The notes: generated by a model not told the origin, from the letters alone. Counted from the first letter of the stretch, positions 24,164 to 33,697 are shown. The stretch is 64,000 nucleotides of DNA from UBA5109 sp965661005 (GCA_965661005.1 CBFICB010000007.1:76335-140334); one strand, 5' to 3'. Translations and numbers: made by a program.

Positions 24164-27076
24164 CTAGAGCGGGCGTCCTTCACTATCCAGCTCTACAATG
24201 TTGTATCCAAGATTAATTAAGTCATCTTCGATAAGCATTTTATCGCCCACCACTAGCAAGATCATTTCTTCAAAGGGTAAGTGTTTTGAGGCAAGTTCAT
24301 TGACCCGTTCGATAGTGAGATTATTGATAATCTGTTGCTGCCTGATTACAAAATCACTATTCAGATCATATTCAATTATCTGTCCAAGCAGCCTAGATTT
24401 TTGTCCTGGCGTTTCATAGTCCAGAGCTTCACTTTGTCCAATTGCATTTTTGGTAAAAGCAAGTTCTTCTACTGTAATACCTGCATCTCTAAATTGGGTG
24501 ATCTCGGTAATAAACTGCACGATGGAGTCTGCGGTTGAGTCAGCTCTGACACTGGCAGATGCAGTGAATGGCCCCGGATATCTGGAGGCAGAAAAATTGC
24601 TTCTGGCACCATAGGTGTAGCCCTTATCCTCACGGAGATTAAGATTGATACGGCTACTGAATGCACCACCCAGAGTGTAGTTCATCAGATAGCGTTCAAA
24701 GTATTCACCGGTTGGGTCATAAACCAGATCACCCATATAGCCGATTCTGATTTCAGACTGTGGTGCTTGTGGCTTATCAATTAAATACAAGGTGTTTTCT
24801 GTAAAGACTGGTGTAGGAGGCAGTGCAGGAAGCTCTATACCTGCATTGCTAATATTGGTTAAGAACTCCAGTTTGGGCAGAATTTCATCTTGCTCGATAT
24901 CACCAATTACCACGACATCAAGTGCCTGTGAAACCAGACTTTGCTGGCTGAAAGCTTCTATGTCCTCAAGTGTAATATTCTCCAGAGTCGCAATTTCACC
25001 AGCGGCTGAAACAGCGAATGGGTGACCTTCTCCGTAAATCAGTTGTCGATATACATTGGCGGCTATAGAACTTGGCTGCTCTTTATCCGCTTCTATGCTC
25101 TCGATAGTTTGCTGGCGTAATCTGGTCAGGTCATCCTCAGTAAAGACTGAAGCGAATAGTCGCTCTTCCAGCAACTCGAGTGTTGCATCAATATTGCGGC
25201 TCAGGCTGCGCATACTGATGGTGGTACCAAGCGTGCCAGCTGAGACGCTGATGCTGCTACCCAGCTTATCTAATTCAATTTCGAATTCTTCAGCGCTGAA
25301 TCGTTCAGTGCCTTCATTCATCATGTCCGCGGTGAGGCTGGCCAAACCGTACTTTTCAGGGCTCTCCAGCAAATGGCCGCCATCAAAGCTTAAGCGAATA
25401 TAAACGGTAGGTATTTCAGTGCTGAGTGCGCCAATAATATCGATACCATTATCCAGAGTGCTCTCCCAATAATCCGGCATAATCACCAATGGACTGGGTC
25501 CCGCTTCAGGTTTTATTGAGCGATCAAAAGAGGAAACAACGACGCGTTCCTCCAGGTTGTCATTGGCGCTTTCTAAACGGCTTAAGCGTTCAGGAATCAT
25601 ATAATTATCTGGTTGTGCTTGCCCTTCGGGATTATCACCTGGCACGATGCTTTGGATCACGGCGGCCTTATCTTTTATATAGGTGTTATAGACGCGCAAA
25701 ATATCTGCTTTCGTCAGGTTCTGAATGGCTTCAAGTTCTTCTGGAATGATATTTGGGTTGTCGTAGAAAGTTTGATAATAAGCCAGCTGTGAGACTTTAC
25801 CACTAACACTGGCAAGACTATTGATTAGGCCGGCTTCTTGTTGTGCCTTGTAGATTTGCAGATCTTCATCTGAAATTGAATCTTCATTAAAGTTTGCCAG
25901 TACACCACGAATTTCTTCTTCAAACTGGCTTAAGGCTGTGCCTGGAAAAGGCATAACATAGAAAGTGAGTGAGCCAGCCAGTTCCATGGTGTTATTAAAG
26001 CCAGTTGCGGCAATGGCGTTATTGGTGAGAATAAAATCTTTATAGAAGACTGATTTTCGGCCTCCGGTAATGACTTCATTCAATGCTTCCAGGGCTACTT
26101 TATCAGGGTGATCCAAAGGGACAGTCGGATAAGTAAAAAGCAGGGCAGGGAAGCGTATGTTCTCATCAACATAGGAAACATAGCGATCAGTATCAAGAGA
26201 GATTAAATCCTGAGAATCTGGAAGGACTTCAGGGCCAGCCGGGATTTCGCCGAAATACTGATTAACCAGCGTCAAGACTTCAGATTCATCGACGTTGCCA
26301 CCAATGGTTAAGGTAGCGTTATTGGGGCCATACCAGCGCAAAAAGAAGTTTTTAAGGTCATCCAGAGTGGCTGAATCCAGGTCTTCAGGATAGCCTATCG
26401 TGGGCCAGGAGTAGGGATGATCTGGCGGATATAAAGCTGCCGAATTGACTTCGTTAAAACGACCGTAAGGGCTGTTTTCAACATTTTGGCCGCGCTCATT
26501 TTTTACGGTGTCCCGTTGAATTTCAAATTTTTCCTGGGTTACAGCGTCAAGTAAAAAGCCCATACGGTCGGATTCCAGCCACAACATAGTCTCTAACTGA
26601 TTGCTTGGAACCGTCTGAAAATAGTTGGTACGGTCAAGGTTGGTCGTGCCGTTCATTGTACCGCCAGACTCGGTAACTATTCGAAAATGCTCGTCATCGC
26701 CAACGTGTTCGGAACCCTGAAACATCATATGCTCAAAGAAATGTGCGAAGCCTGACCGGCGAGGTTCTTCCCGCGCAGAACCCACATGGTAGGTCACATC
26801 AACCCTGACAATCGGATCTGAGTGATCTTCATGAATAACAACTGTTAAACCGTTTTCCAATTGAAATTTACTGTAAGGAATGAGCAAGTCATCAGCATTA
26901 GCTTCAACCCGTTCTAGCAGTGCAACACCAGCAGGTAGGCTGTTGCCGGATGAGTTGTCACTGCTGACAGAAGGAGTCTGGTCATCCACATTGCTAGCAT
27001 CACCACAGGCAAATAATGCACAGCAAGTAGCGACAATAATCAGGTATTTCAATGAAAATTTGTTGGTTTGGAGCAT
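24164..27076 (-). CDS. M16 family zinc metallopeptidase, double-domain lipoprotein
   Basis: About 970 residues with two M16 (insulinase/PqqL-like) units. A lipoprotein signal leads to the lipobox LFAC-G at residues 21-25. The N-terminal unit has the inverted zinc motif HFFEH (H112, E115, H116) and the distal glutamate in VKNERGQ; the C-terminal unit lacks HxxEH and should be structural. I start at ATG 27076, with GAGG 7 nt upstream; an in-frame start 60 bases earlier would place 20 extra residues before the signal. It probably degrades peptides in the periplasm. Divergent from the 27200 gene. Confidence 0.9.
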   Translation of the reverse strand: MLQTNKFSLKYLIIVATCCALFACGDASNVDDQTPSVSSDNSSGNSLPAGVALLERVEANADDLLIPYSKFQLENGLTVVIHEDHSDPIVRVDVTYHVGSAREEPRRSGFAHFFEHMMFQGSEHVGDDEHFRIVTESGGTMNGTTNLDRTNYFQTVPSNQLETMLWLESDRMGFLLDAVTQEKFEIQRDTVKNERGQNVENSPYGRFNEVNSAALYPPDHPYSWPTIGYPEDLDSATLDDLKNFFLRWYGPNNATLTIGGNVDESEVLTLVNQYFGEIPAGPEVLPDSQDLISLDTDRYVSYVDENIRFPALLFTYPTVPLDHPDKVALEALNEVITGGRKSVFYKDFILTNNAIAATGFNNTMELAGSLTFYVMPFPGTALSQFEEEIRGVLANFNEDSISDEDLQIYKAQQEAGLINSLASVSGKVSQLAYYQTFYDNPNIIPEELEAIQNLTKADILRVYNTYIKDKAAVIQSIVPGDNPEGQAQPDNYMIPERLSRLESANDNLEERVVVSSFDRSIKPEAGPSPLVIMPDYWESTLDNGIDIIGALSTEIPTVYIRLSFDGGHLLESPEKYGLASLTADMMNEGTERFSAEEFEIELDKLGSSISVSAGTLGTTISMRSLSRNIDATLELLEERLFASVFTEDDLTRLRQQTIESIEADKEQPSSIAANVYRQLIYGEGHPFAVSAAGEIATLENITLEDIEAFSQQSLVSQALDVVVIGDIEQDEILPKLEFLTNISNAGIELPALPPTPVFTENTLYLIDKPQAPQSEIRIGYMGDLVYDPTGEYFERYLMNYTLGGAFSSRINLNLREDKGYTYGARSNFSASRYPGPFTASASVRADSTADSIVQFITEITQFRDAGITVEELAFTKNAIGQSEALDYETPGQKSRLLGQIIEYDLNSDFVIRQQQIINNLTIERVNELASKHLPFEEMILLVVGDKMLIEDDLINLGYNIVELDSEGRPL

Positions 27077-27199
27077 TCCGCACCTCTTATCTGGTTGTGT
27101 AAAACAGTGTCGAAAGATTAAAGCACAAGAAGCCAAAAGTCGCTAGCCACGGGGATCAGAATGAGATAGTTTTAGGGGGGCTAGAAGCAGGAGACAAAT

Positions 27200-27730
27200 A
27201 TGTTTAATGAGATGATGCGTAACTTATCGGCATTTCTGGCGGAAAACCCGCTTACAGCTTTATTGAGCCTTTCGTACTATTCTTTTCCTGTTGTTGAAGT
27301 GATTCATGTTGTCACTTATGGAACATTTTTTGGTGGCATGATGATGCTGGATTTTCGTTTGTTAGGTGTTGGCCGATTTATATCCAGTCAGCAAACCATG
27401 CGACATATCTTGAATATTGCTTTATATGCTTTTGCTTTGGCCGTGTTAAGTGGGATAGTGTTTTTCTTTGTGACGCCCTGGGAATATCCAGTTAATCCAA
27501 TTTTTCAATATAAGATGATGCTGATATTACTGGCGGGGATTAATGCGCTTTGGATGCATAGGTATTTACTGGCAGATATCGATCAGTGGGATATGAATGT
27601 TAAACCTCCTGGCAAAGTCAGGCTTTCAGCCCTTGTTTCCATTTGTCTTTGGGTTGGCGTTGTTGCCTGCGGTCGCTTGATAGCTTATAGCTCAAGCTAT
27701 GGTTTGAATTATCCTGGAATGAATTTTTAA
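27200..27730 (+). CDS. multi-pass membrane protein (DUF6644-like)
   Basis: 176 residues with four or five transmembrane helices; FPVVEVIHVVTYGTFFGGMMMLDFRLLG is followed by two hydrophobic segments, NPIFQYKMMLILLAGINALWMH and a C-terminal helix. The histidine in EVIHV, the DFRLLG motif and the YKMMLILLA segment fit my recollection of DUF6644 proteins. Function unknown; conserved histidines in helices would allow haem binding, but this is speculation. AGGAG lies before the ATG. Confidence 0.7.
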   Translation: MFNEMMRNLSAFLAENPLTALLSLSYYSFPVVEVIHVVTYGTFFGGMMMLDFRLLGVGRFISSQQTMRHILNIALYAFALAVLSGIVFFFVTPWEYPVNPIFQYKMMLILLAGINALWMHRYLLADIDQWDMNVKPPGKVRLSALVSICLWVGVVACGRLIAYSSSYGLNYPGMNF

Positions 27731-27754
27731 CTCTATTTCTATTGTGCTTAGTGT

Positions 27755-28147
27755 TTATCGGTAAGATTGGTATTGCTTAACCGAGAAGGTTAATAAATTT
27801 GCGATTAGTGCAAAAATCAGCACGGTGATGTCGATGAAGATTTTAAGGCACAGCCATAAAACAAATTGTATTTTTCTATACCACCTTAGATTTAAAAAAC
27901 CCTCGCCGCTGTTCAGATAGCTTTCGATGGTTCGGTTTTTCCTGAGCCAACGGTCGAGGGAAGGTGAATGTCTTGCCGCAATCATAGCGGCTATGGCTAG
28001 AAATAATAGGCCAGGGATGATCGGCAGTATCAAGCCAACAACGCCTATAGCAAGACAAATTACTATAAAAATTCCAGCGAATAGTTTCGCCATCAAGCCA
28101 TTGAGCTTGTTTTTGCTTTCTTTGCTTTCATAACTTTGGTAGTTCAT
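27755..28147 (-). CDS. DUF454/YbaN-like membrane protein
   Basis: 130 residues. Two hydrophobic stretches (about 23-55) surround GVVGLILPIIPGLLFLAIAA, followed by ARHSPSLDRWLRKNRTIESYL, the sequence pattern of DUF454 proteins such as YbaN, and another pair of hydrophobic segments near the C-terminus (about 93-120). Function unknown. Converges with the 27200 gene over 24 bp. Confidence 0.75.
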   Translation of the reverse strand: MNYQSYESKESKNKLNGLMAKLFAGIFIVICLAIGVVGLILPIIPGLLFLAIAAMIAARHSPSLDRWLRKNRTIESYLNSGEGFLNLRWYRKIQFVLWLCLKIFIDITVLIFALIANLLTFSVKQYQSYR

Positions 28148-28184
28148 TTCGACCTCTTAATTATTATTTTGCGATGCTAGATCA

Positions 28185-28493
28185 CTAATAATCGTAACTT
28201 TGATAGCGGCAATACTTTCTATATCGATGTGAATGAGGCTTGGGCTTTACAGGGGCCAAGAAAAAATAAAATATCCAGGCAAACCAGGAAAGAAAAATTA
28301 TAGCCAGTATCCAGCATATCTTTTCGCCTCCGCTTGTTTTATCAGAACAAGCAATAATTAAAATCGGCAGGAGCCAAATAAAGAAAGCTCCAGCCACAAA
28401 CATGAGTGCTATACCAATGGTGAGAATTGGAATCAGCGCTACCAGACCAAAACTCAAAGCAAAAAGAATTAAAATAGCCATCAAGATATTCAT
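28185..28493 (-). CDS. small membrane protein, paralogue of the next gene
   Basis: 102 residues with an N-terminal hydrophobic pair (3-50), a cytosolic link SDKTSGGEK, a third helix with two tryptophans (WILAIIFLSWFAWIFYFFL) and a basic, Tyr/His-rich tail. Residues 1-55 match the 66-residue product of 28512-28712 position by position. I do not recognise a named family. Good GGAAACC ribosome binding sequence precedes the start. Confidence 0.65.
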   Translation of the reverse strand: MNILMAILILFALSFGLVALIPILTIGIALMFVAGAFFIWLLPILIIACSDKTSGGEKICWILAIIFLSWFAWIFYFFLAPVKPKPHSHRYRKYCRYQSYDY

Positions 28494-28511
28494 GGTGGTT
28501 TCCTTCAGGCC

Positions 28512-28712
28512 TTAAAGGCTTTCATAATAGTTATGAATTGATTCATTTCTAGCTCGATCTGCACTTCCATAATAAACAGTTGGGAAAAGCCAGATAAGAA
28601 ATGCTCCAGTAATAGACAATATTGCTGCTCCGAATGACAAAAGTGGCATGAGAACTGCCAAACCAAGCCCCATTACAAAAGTAGTCGCAATTGTTATTAA
28701 TAAGTTCATCAT
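28512..28712 (-). CDS. small membrane protein, short tandem paralogue
   Basis: 66 residues: two hydrophobic segments, then a charged tail SADRARNESIHNYYESL. It parallels the N-terminal half of the neighbouring 102-residue protein (for example FGLVALIPIL against LGLAVLMPLL, and AGAFFIWLLP against TGAFLIWLFP) but lacks its third helix. It is either a short version or a truncated duplicate. The gap to that gene is 18 bp, so they are co-transcribed. Confidence 0.6.
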   Translation of the reverse strand: MMNLLITIATTFVMGLGLAVLMPLLSFGAAILSITGAFLIWLFPTVYYGSADRARNESIHNYYESL

Positions 28713-28944
28713 TGTATCCTCAGTTAAATTAGTTTAATTTACCATTTACAAAATATAATTAAGCTAATATCGTACCAACTTTAAATATACATATAAAACA
28801 ATAAGTTATACTTTCAATATGATTTTATAAGGCGAGCTTAACAGCACGTTTACCAAGAGTTGGTTTTTTTAACCAGTCGTTGAAAAAGCTACTAAGTAGA
28901 GTGTGAATTCTGTACATTAAGGTTTCAGAACAAGGTATAACACA

Positions 28945-29130
28945 ATGAAAAACTGGCTAGCGACCAAGAAAGAAGGGCTCATAGCTAAATATCGGCTGAT
29001 CATTCGAGAGAAAGCTATTGAACAGGCTAAAGTTGAAATATCCCTAGCCGGTAAAAAAGTTGATGATTATGACCAGGAGCAATTGGAAATAATTGTTAAA
29101 GCAGAAGAAGATAAGATAATTCGGCGCTAA
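28945..29130 (+). CDS. small charged hypothetical protein
   Basis: 61 residues, rich in Lys and Glu, predicted almost wholly helical (KEGLIAKYRLIIREKAIEQA) with no membrane segment. No family recognised. An ACAAGG sequence precedes the ATG. Weak evidence overall; its position at the head of a small plus-strand gene run supports it. Confidence 0.45.
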   Translation: MKNWLATKKEGLIAKYRLIIREKAIEQAKVEISLAGKKVDDYDQEQLEIIVKAEEDKIIRR

Positions 29131-29176
29131 AAAAATCGTCTTTTGTATTAGTTTTATTAGCTCTTGGTCTCTACTG

Positions 29177-29551
29177 ATGATTAATAATTTGCTAAAAATT
29201 GGCGCGCTGGTGGTAACTGGACGATTTTTAAAGCCTCGATTAAAAGGTTTGATAGCACTAATTATTTTTTGGTTACTTGTTCGCTGGTTACATGCTGAGT
29301 ACATCAGTTATGTGGAGTTATCGACTGACACCAGTTTTTTATGGCAGGCTTCATTGCTTAAGATAGTTCTCTATGTGTTTGGCTTTGTCGTTTACTTTTT
29401 CAGTGTAGAAAGACTTTTGTTGCTTCAAGGTAAAATTGCTCAAGAAGAAAAATTAATAAAAACTCATATTGAAGGCGATGATGATGGCTTTAATTTCTTG
29501 CGAGAAAAGAAAAAACTTCAAAGTAAATCTGATCAGTTGTTACATAAATAA
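29177..29551 (+). CDS. hypothetical membrane protein
   Basis: 124 residues with two or three hydrophobic helices (about 22-40, 58-82) and a long charged C-terminal helix (GKIAQEEKLIKTHIEGDDDG..REKKKLQSK) that could form a coiled coil in the cytoplasm. No family recognised. It follows the 61-residue gene by 46 bp and may share its transcript. Confidence 0.55.
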   Translation: MINNLLKIGALVVTGRFLKPRLKGLIALIIFWLLVRWLHAEYISYVELSTDTSFLWQASLLKIVLYVFGFVVYFFSVERLLLLQGKIAQEEKLIKTHIEGDDDGFNFLREKKKLQSKSDQLLHK

Positions 29552-29599
29552 AGCCCATCGGTCTTTATAGTTTATTAAGCTTCCTGTACCTTCCATTTC

Positions 29600-29962
29600 A
29601 TGGCTAAACAATTGTTAAAGCTGCGCAATATTCCTGCAGATGAGCTTGCCGAAATATATGAATTACTGGAGTCTCACGATATAGAATTCTATGAGACAAG
29701 TGCCGGTATTTGGGGGATTTCCATGCCAGCATTATGGTTGACGAATGAGGCAGACTATCCCGAGGTTAGAGCGATGTTGGATGCCTATAGTATGGAAAGG
29801 TACCAACGTGTTCGAAAAGAATATGAATATCTGAAGCAGTCTGAGAAAGCGCGAACATTTATTGATATAGCTAAAGAAAATCCGTTTAAAGTTTTGTTGT
29901 ATTTAGCCATAGTATTTGTATTGGTGTACTTTTCTATTGCACCGTTTTTAAGCATGATGTGA
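29600..29962 (+). CDS. DUF6164 family protein
   Basis: 120 residues: a soluble N-terminal domain with LLKLRNIPADELAEIYELL, the conserved IEFYETSAGIWGIS and an AMLDAY helix, then one C-terminal transmembrane helix (about 98-118). This is the DUF6164 arrangement as I recall it. Function unknown; it would be tail-anchored in the inner membrane. Confidence 0.75.
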   Translation: MAKQLLKLRNIPADELAEIYELLESHDIEFYETSAGIWGISMPALWLTNEADYPEVRAMLDAYSMERYQRVRKEYEYLKQSEKARTFIDIAKENPFKVLLYLAIVFVLVYFSIAPFLSMM

Positions 29963-30014
29963 TTTAATCCAGGAAAAATGGTTTCTATAAAAACATAGAG
30001 GAAATATTTTAAAT

Positions 30015-31031
30015 ATGTCAGATGCAATTATTAGCACTCAGGTATTAGGTTTGCATTGGGAAGTATCAGACCCCTTTCTTTTTTGTGCTTTTCATAATGA
30101 TAAATTCCCTAAAGGGAATGAAAATCTGGGGCCAGATGCCTCTCTGGGCGGCAGACCGATAGGTCAGGATTTTCAACTTAAGGATGGCTGGCGTATGTAC
30201 CATGGGCAGCGAGTCGCAGGTTTTCCGGTGCACCCCCATAGAGGTTTTGAAACCGTTAGTATTGTGCCCGTCGGATTGGTAGATCATGCTGACTCAATGG
30301 GAGCTGCTGGTCGATATGGTAATGGTGATGTGCAATGGCTCACTACCGGTAAGGGCGTACAACATAGTGAAATGTTTCCTCTTGTAAACCAGGAAGAAGA
30401 AAATCCATTACTTTTTTTTCAAATATGGTTGAATTTACCAGCAGAAAGTAAAATGGCTAAACCGCACTTCGCAATGTTCTGGGATAAAGAAATACCTGTT
30501 TATGAAACGCAGGACGATGCTGGAAATGATATTAAAATAAAGGTTGTTGCTGGAGAAATAGGTGGCGCGAAAGCTTTGGCGCCGCCCCCGGATTCCTGGG
30601 CGGCGAGACCTGAGAGCAAAGTTGCTATGTGGTTGATTGATCTGGCACCTGGGGCAAGCTGGGTTCTTCCTGCTGCAGAAGCAGGCTTGAATCGCAGATT
30701 ATATTTTTATGATGGCAACAGCATACAGGCAGATAGTCATACTATTGCTGCAGGGACTGGAATACATTTGAATTCAAATGTGGGATTCCCTATAAAAAAT
30801 TCCGGAGAAAAAACCGCTCGTTTTTTACTGCTGCAAGGTAAACCCATTGGTGAGCCTGTTGCCCAATATGGCCCCTTCGTGATGAACACGCGAAGTGAAC
30901 TGGAGCAAGCTTTTGCTGACTATCAAAAAGATCAATTTGGTGGCTGGCCCTGGGAGCATCAGGATCAAGTTCATGGACGGAGAGGGCGCTTTGCCATTCA
31001 TGAAGATGGTCGAGAAGAAGAGCCGGTTTAA
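30015..31031 (+). CDS. pirin family protein
   Basis: A 338-residue bicupin. The metal-binding N-terminal cupin has FPVHPHRGFETVSIV and GVQHSEMF, giving the usual three histidines and one glutamate; the C-terminal cupin starts around PGASWVLPAAEAGLNR. Pirins act as quercetinase-like dioxygenases or redox-sensing co-regulators; which applies is not visible. It is longer than the typical 230-300, with an N-terminal extension (VSDPFLFCAFHND) common in one subgroup. AGAGGAAA precedes the ATG. Confidence 0.9.
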   Translation: MSDAIISTQVLGLHWEVSDPFLFCAFHNDKFPKGNENLGPDASLGGRPIGQDFQLKDGWRMYHGQRVAGFPVHPHRGFETVSIVPVGLVDHADSMGAAGRYGNGDVQWLTTGKGVQHSEMFPLVNQEEENPLLFFQIWLNLPAESKMAKPHFAMFWDKEIPVYETQDDAGNDIKIKVVAGEIGGAKALAPPPDSWAARPESKVAMWLIDLAPGASWVLPAAEAGLNRRLYFYDGNSIQADSHTIAAGTGIHLNSNVGFPIKNSGEKTARFLLLQGKPIGEPVAQYGPFVMNTRSELEQAFADYQKDQFGGWPWEHQDQVHGRRGRFAIHEDGREEEPV

Positions 31032-31064
31032 TACTTAATAAATCGAGATAATTAGAAGGTACTT

Positions 31065-31895
31065 ATGGCTGAAGAATTACAACAAGCACAAGAAATTTAT
31101 GAACTGATCATGACCTATTTGGTGACTTACGGGTTCCAGGTGCTTGGCGCAATTATTATTTTACTCATCGGCATATTTGTGGCGGGCAAAGTTGCCACTA
31201 TGCTAAACAATTTCATGCTCGGCAAAAATATTGACATCACGCTGAGTAAATTTACCGCCAGCACAGTAAAAGCCATCATTATTGTTATGATTGCCATTAT
31301 GGCGCTGGGGCAGTTGGGTATTAGCGTAACGCCTTTTGTTGCTGCTATTGGTGCCTTGTCATTAGGTGCCGGCCTTGCCTTACAAGGCTTGCTTTCTAAT
31401 TATGGTGCTGGTCTTAGTATTATTGTGGCAAGACCCTTTGTGGTTGGAGATACGGTTATGCTGCAGGGGGTCAGTGGCGTCGTCAAGGAAATTAAATTGG
31501 CTTACACTATCTTGACCAATGAAGACGATATTATCATCACGATTCCGAACCGTCATATTGTTGGAGAAATTCTTCACAACTCCTATGCCAGTAGTATTCT
31601 GGAGCTGTCTATTGGAATAGCCTATCACTGCGATCCTGAGCAAGCCATTGCCATTATCGCTAAAGTATTTGAGGGCATGAAAGGACTTGATCAAAATAAA
31701 CAACCTCTTATCGGCATCCATAATTTTGGTGATAGCAGTATTAATATCGACATAAGATGTTGGGTATTAACCACAGAATTATACGCGACTAAATATCGTA
31801 TTAATCTTGCCGTGCATAAAGCATTGACAGATAACAATATTGACATTCCATTTCCGCAACGCGATGTTCATTTGATTCAGGAAAGTGTTTCCTGA
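31065..31895 (+). CDS. mscS: small-conductance mechanosensitive channel (MscS)
   Basis: 276 residues with three transmembrane helices and the soluble beta and alpha/beta cage domains of MscS. The pore-lining helix has the Gly/Ala packing pattern of the family, GALSLGAGLALQGLLSNYGAG, then RPFVVGDTV at the start of the beta domain and TIPNRHIVGEIL. It opens on hypo-osmotic shock to release solutes. With the glucosylglycerate operon in the same window it fits an osmotically exposed lifestyle. Confidence 0.93.
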   Translation: MAEELQQAQEIYELIMTYLVTYGFQVLGAIIILLIGIFVAGKVATMLNNFMLGKNIDITLSKFTASTVKAIIIVMIAIMALGQLGISVTPFVAAIGALSLGAGLALQGLLSNYGAGLSIIVARPFVVGDTVMLQGVSGVVKEIKLAYTILTNEDDIIITIPNRHIVGEILHNSYASSILELSIGIAYHCDPEQAIAIIAKVFEGMKGLDQNKQPLIGIHNFGDSSINIDIRCWVLTTELYATKYRINLAVHKALTDNNIDIPFPQRDVHLIQESVS

Positions 31896-31901
31896 ACCTC
31901 A

Positions 31902-32495
31902 GTGTTTTACTCGATTCTACTCGCTGGTGGCTTGTCTTCTCGTATGGGGGAGGATAAAGCCAAGCTTGAACTTTCAGGGCGCAGTCTACTGCAATCAGGA
32001 TTAAATCTACTCAAAGAAATTGATAGTGAGCTTATCCTCTTAAGTGGGAAAGAAGGCTATTCTGAGTCGGTGCCAGATATTCTGGAGCACTGTGGTCCTC
32101 CAGGGGGGCTTTATGCCTGTCTGGAGTATCTTTCCGCACAGGATAAGCTGGATGGCTCGCCTATTTTAATTATTCCTGTCGATATGCCCAATTTAAGCCC
32201 TGAAGTACTAAAAGCCTTGCTGGCTATGCTGTCAGATCATGAGGGCTGTCATTTTGTAGGAGAAATATTTCCTTGTGTGCTGCGAGCCAGTGAAAAACTT
32301 CGACGACGTTTGCAGCAGTTATTCGACCAAAGTCATGAGCTTGGAGGTGAACGCTCCATGCGTGCCGTGCTGGAATATTGCAATAGCGTGCAGATATCCA
32401 AGGCTTCGTTCAAGGAGGATGTTTTTAGCAATATCAACACACCAGAAGATTATGCAAAAGCACTTTTGAATAAATCAGCAAGCCAACAAGCCTAA
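31902..32495 (+). CDS. mobA: molybdenum cofactor guanylyltransferase
   Basis: 197 residues; the nucleotidyltransferase signature LAGGLSSRMGEDKAKL stands at the N-terminus, followed by DILEHCGPPGGLYACLEYL and VPVDMPNLSPEVL-like PVDMPNL with the metal-binding aspartate. It adds GMP to molybdopterin. GTG is the start, 6 bp after mscS, with no evident ribosome binding site, so coupling to mscS translation is likely. No other moa/moe genes lie nearby. Confidence 0.88.
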   Translation: MFYSILLAGGLSSRMGEDKAKLELSGRSLLQSGLNLLKEIDSELILLSGKEGYSESVPDILEHCGPPGGLYACLEYLSAQDKLDGSPILIIPVDMPNLSPEVLKALLAMLSDHEGCHFVGEIFPCVLRASEKLRRRLQQLFDQSHELGGERSMRAVLEYCNSVQISKASFKEDVFSNINTPEDYAKALLNKSASQQA

Positions 32496-32626
32496 GCTTT
32501 TTCCTTTCGCGATTCTTAATTAGGCTAAAAAAACATCTTCAGCCCTAGGCCAGGCTTTTTATTTAAAGGGACAATATCCCGAGTATACAAGTAAGCGCTG
32601 AATGCTGGCCTAGAGGGTAGATTAGT

Positions 32627-32662
32627 AATGCATTTATAGAATTTATTTTCTATAAATGCATT
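32627..32662. terminator. 14-bp perfect inverted repeat between convergent genes
   Basis: AATGCATTTATAGA (32627-32640) and TCTATAAATGCATT (32649-32662) are exact complements with an 8-nt AT loop. It lies between mobA (plus) and the MBL gene (minus), 22 bp from the end of the latter. It is AT-rich and lacks a T-tract outside the stem, so it may be a weak bidirectional terminator, an mRNA 3' stabiliser or an insertion remnant. Confidence 0.5.
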
Positions 32663-32683
32663 AAGTCTTCCTTAGATTAAAAA

Positions 32684-33625
32684 TTATTGTGGTGCCAGAC
32701 CCTGTAATAAATGGGGTGGTAAGGTATTGGTTATTGCTTCTGGAACGCCTAGAGGTCCGGGGCCAACAATGCCAAAACCCGGTCCTCTGGTCCACCACAG
32801 GAAAGTAGGAGCATAATCCGGAAAGCGCTCTGCCATTATGGGTGCAAAATCACGCAAAGGGACACCGGGTTGCGCGACTTCCTGGTAAACATCCATATAA
32901 TCCATCGCTTCAGTTAAGACTTCAGTTCCGCCAAACGGCCCATGCCCGGGGTAAACTGTGCTCACGGGTGAAAAGACCTGAACCGACTCAAGTGCTCCTT
33001 TCCAGCTAGCAGGGTTATTTAAGTCAGCAAAATAAGGATGCATCTGAGCGAAGATGAGGTCTCCTGTGATCAATGCTTCTAATGCCGGTATATAAAAGAC
33101 AGTAGCGTTCATTGTTTCTGCAGGTTGCAAATCCATAAACTGGATTTCATTTTCTTCCAGAAAAATATTATCACCAACCAGTAATTCAGGAATAACCGGT
33201 GTTATTGGTAGTTGTGAACCATAAAGTGGTTCCCAATGAACCCATTTGGATTGAAATTGTGTGGAAATTTCGTCAATTACTGGTTGGCGGGCCAGAACCT
33301 GAACATTGGGGAAGGCTTCAACAATTGGTGCGAGGCCCATGTAATGATCTGGGTGGCCATGCGTCAACAAGATGTGTGTTAGTTCTCGCCCACTATTGAG
33401 TAATCTTTCAGCCAGAATTTCACCATCAGCCAGTAACCAGGGGGAATCAATTTGAATGGCTTCATTTTCTCCCAATAGTGTAAAAGAGTTTTCACCTATA
33501 CCACTAAATTGGCCCGTGTAAACTTCTAATTGAAGACCTTCGGGTTCTGCTGCGCATGCTGTCAGGTGGATAGAAATAAATACAATTAAGAAGGGGTAGG
33601 TTATTAGTTTTTTTAAAATGCTCAT
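32684..33625 (-). CDS. metallo-beta-lactamase-fold hydrolase, lipoprotein
   Basis: 313 residues. A lipoprotein signal ends in the lipobox LTAC (near residue 24). The binuclear zinc motif is THGHPDHYMG (HxHxDH), with a distal aspartate in ITGDLIF and histidine in YPGHGPFGG. This pattern is shared by lactonases, alkylsulfatase-like and other MBL hydrolases; the substrate is not evident. It would sit in the outer membrane or periplasm. Length and motifs look intact. Confidence 0.88.
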   Translation of the reverse strand: MSILKKLITYPFLIVFISIHLTACAAEPEGLQLEVYTGQFSGIGENSFTLLGENEAIQIDSPWLLADGEILAERLLNSGRELTHILLTHGHPDHYMGLAPIVEAFPNVQVLARQPVIDEISTQFQSKWVHWEPLYGSQLPITPVIPELLVGDNIFLEENEIQFMDLQPAETMNATVFYIPALEALITGDLIFAQMHPYFADLNNPASWKGALESVQVFSPVSTVYPGHGPFGGTEVLTEAMDYMDVYQEVAQPGVPLRDFAPIMAERFPDYAPTFLWWTRGPGFGIVGPGPLGVPEAITNTLPPHLLQGLAPQ

Positions 33626-33697
33626 TTTATGATTACCTAGGTTTATGTTTATAGAAACTGTGATGTTTATTCGAGGCTTTGTCCAGGCCAGGCTTAA

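Noticed and set aside
24792..25403. Long plus-strand open frames inside the M16 peptidase gene
   Set aside because: Ser- and Arg-rich antisense translations with no start signal; they mirror codon bias of the real gene.
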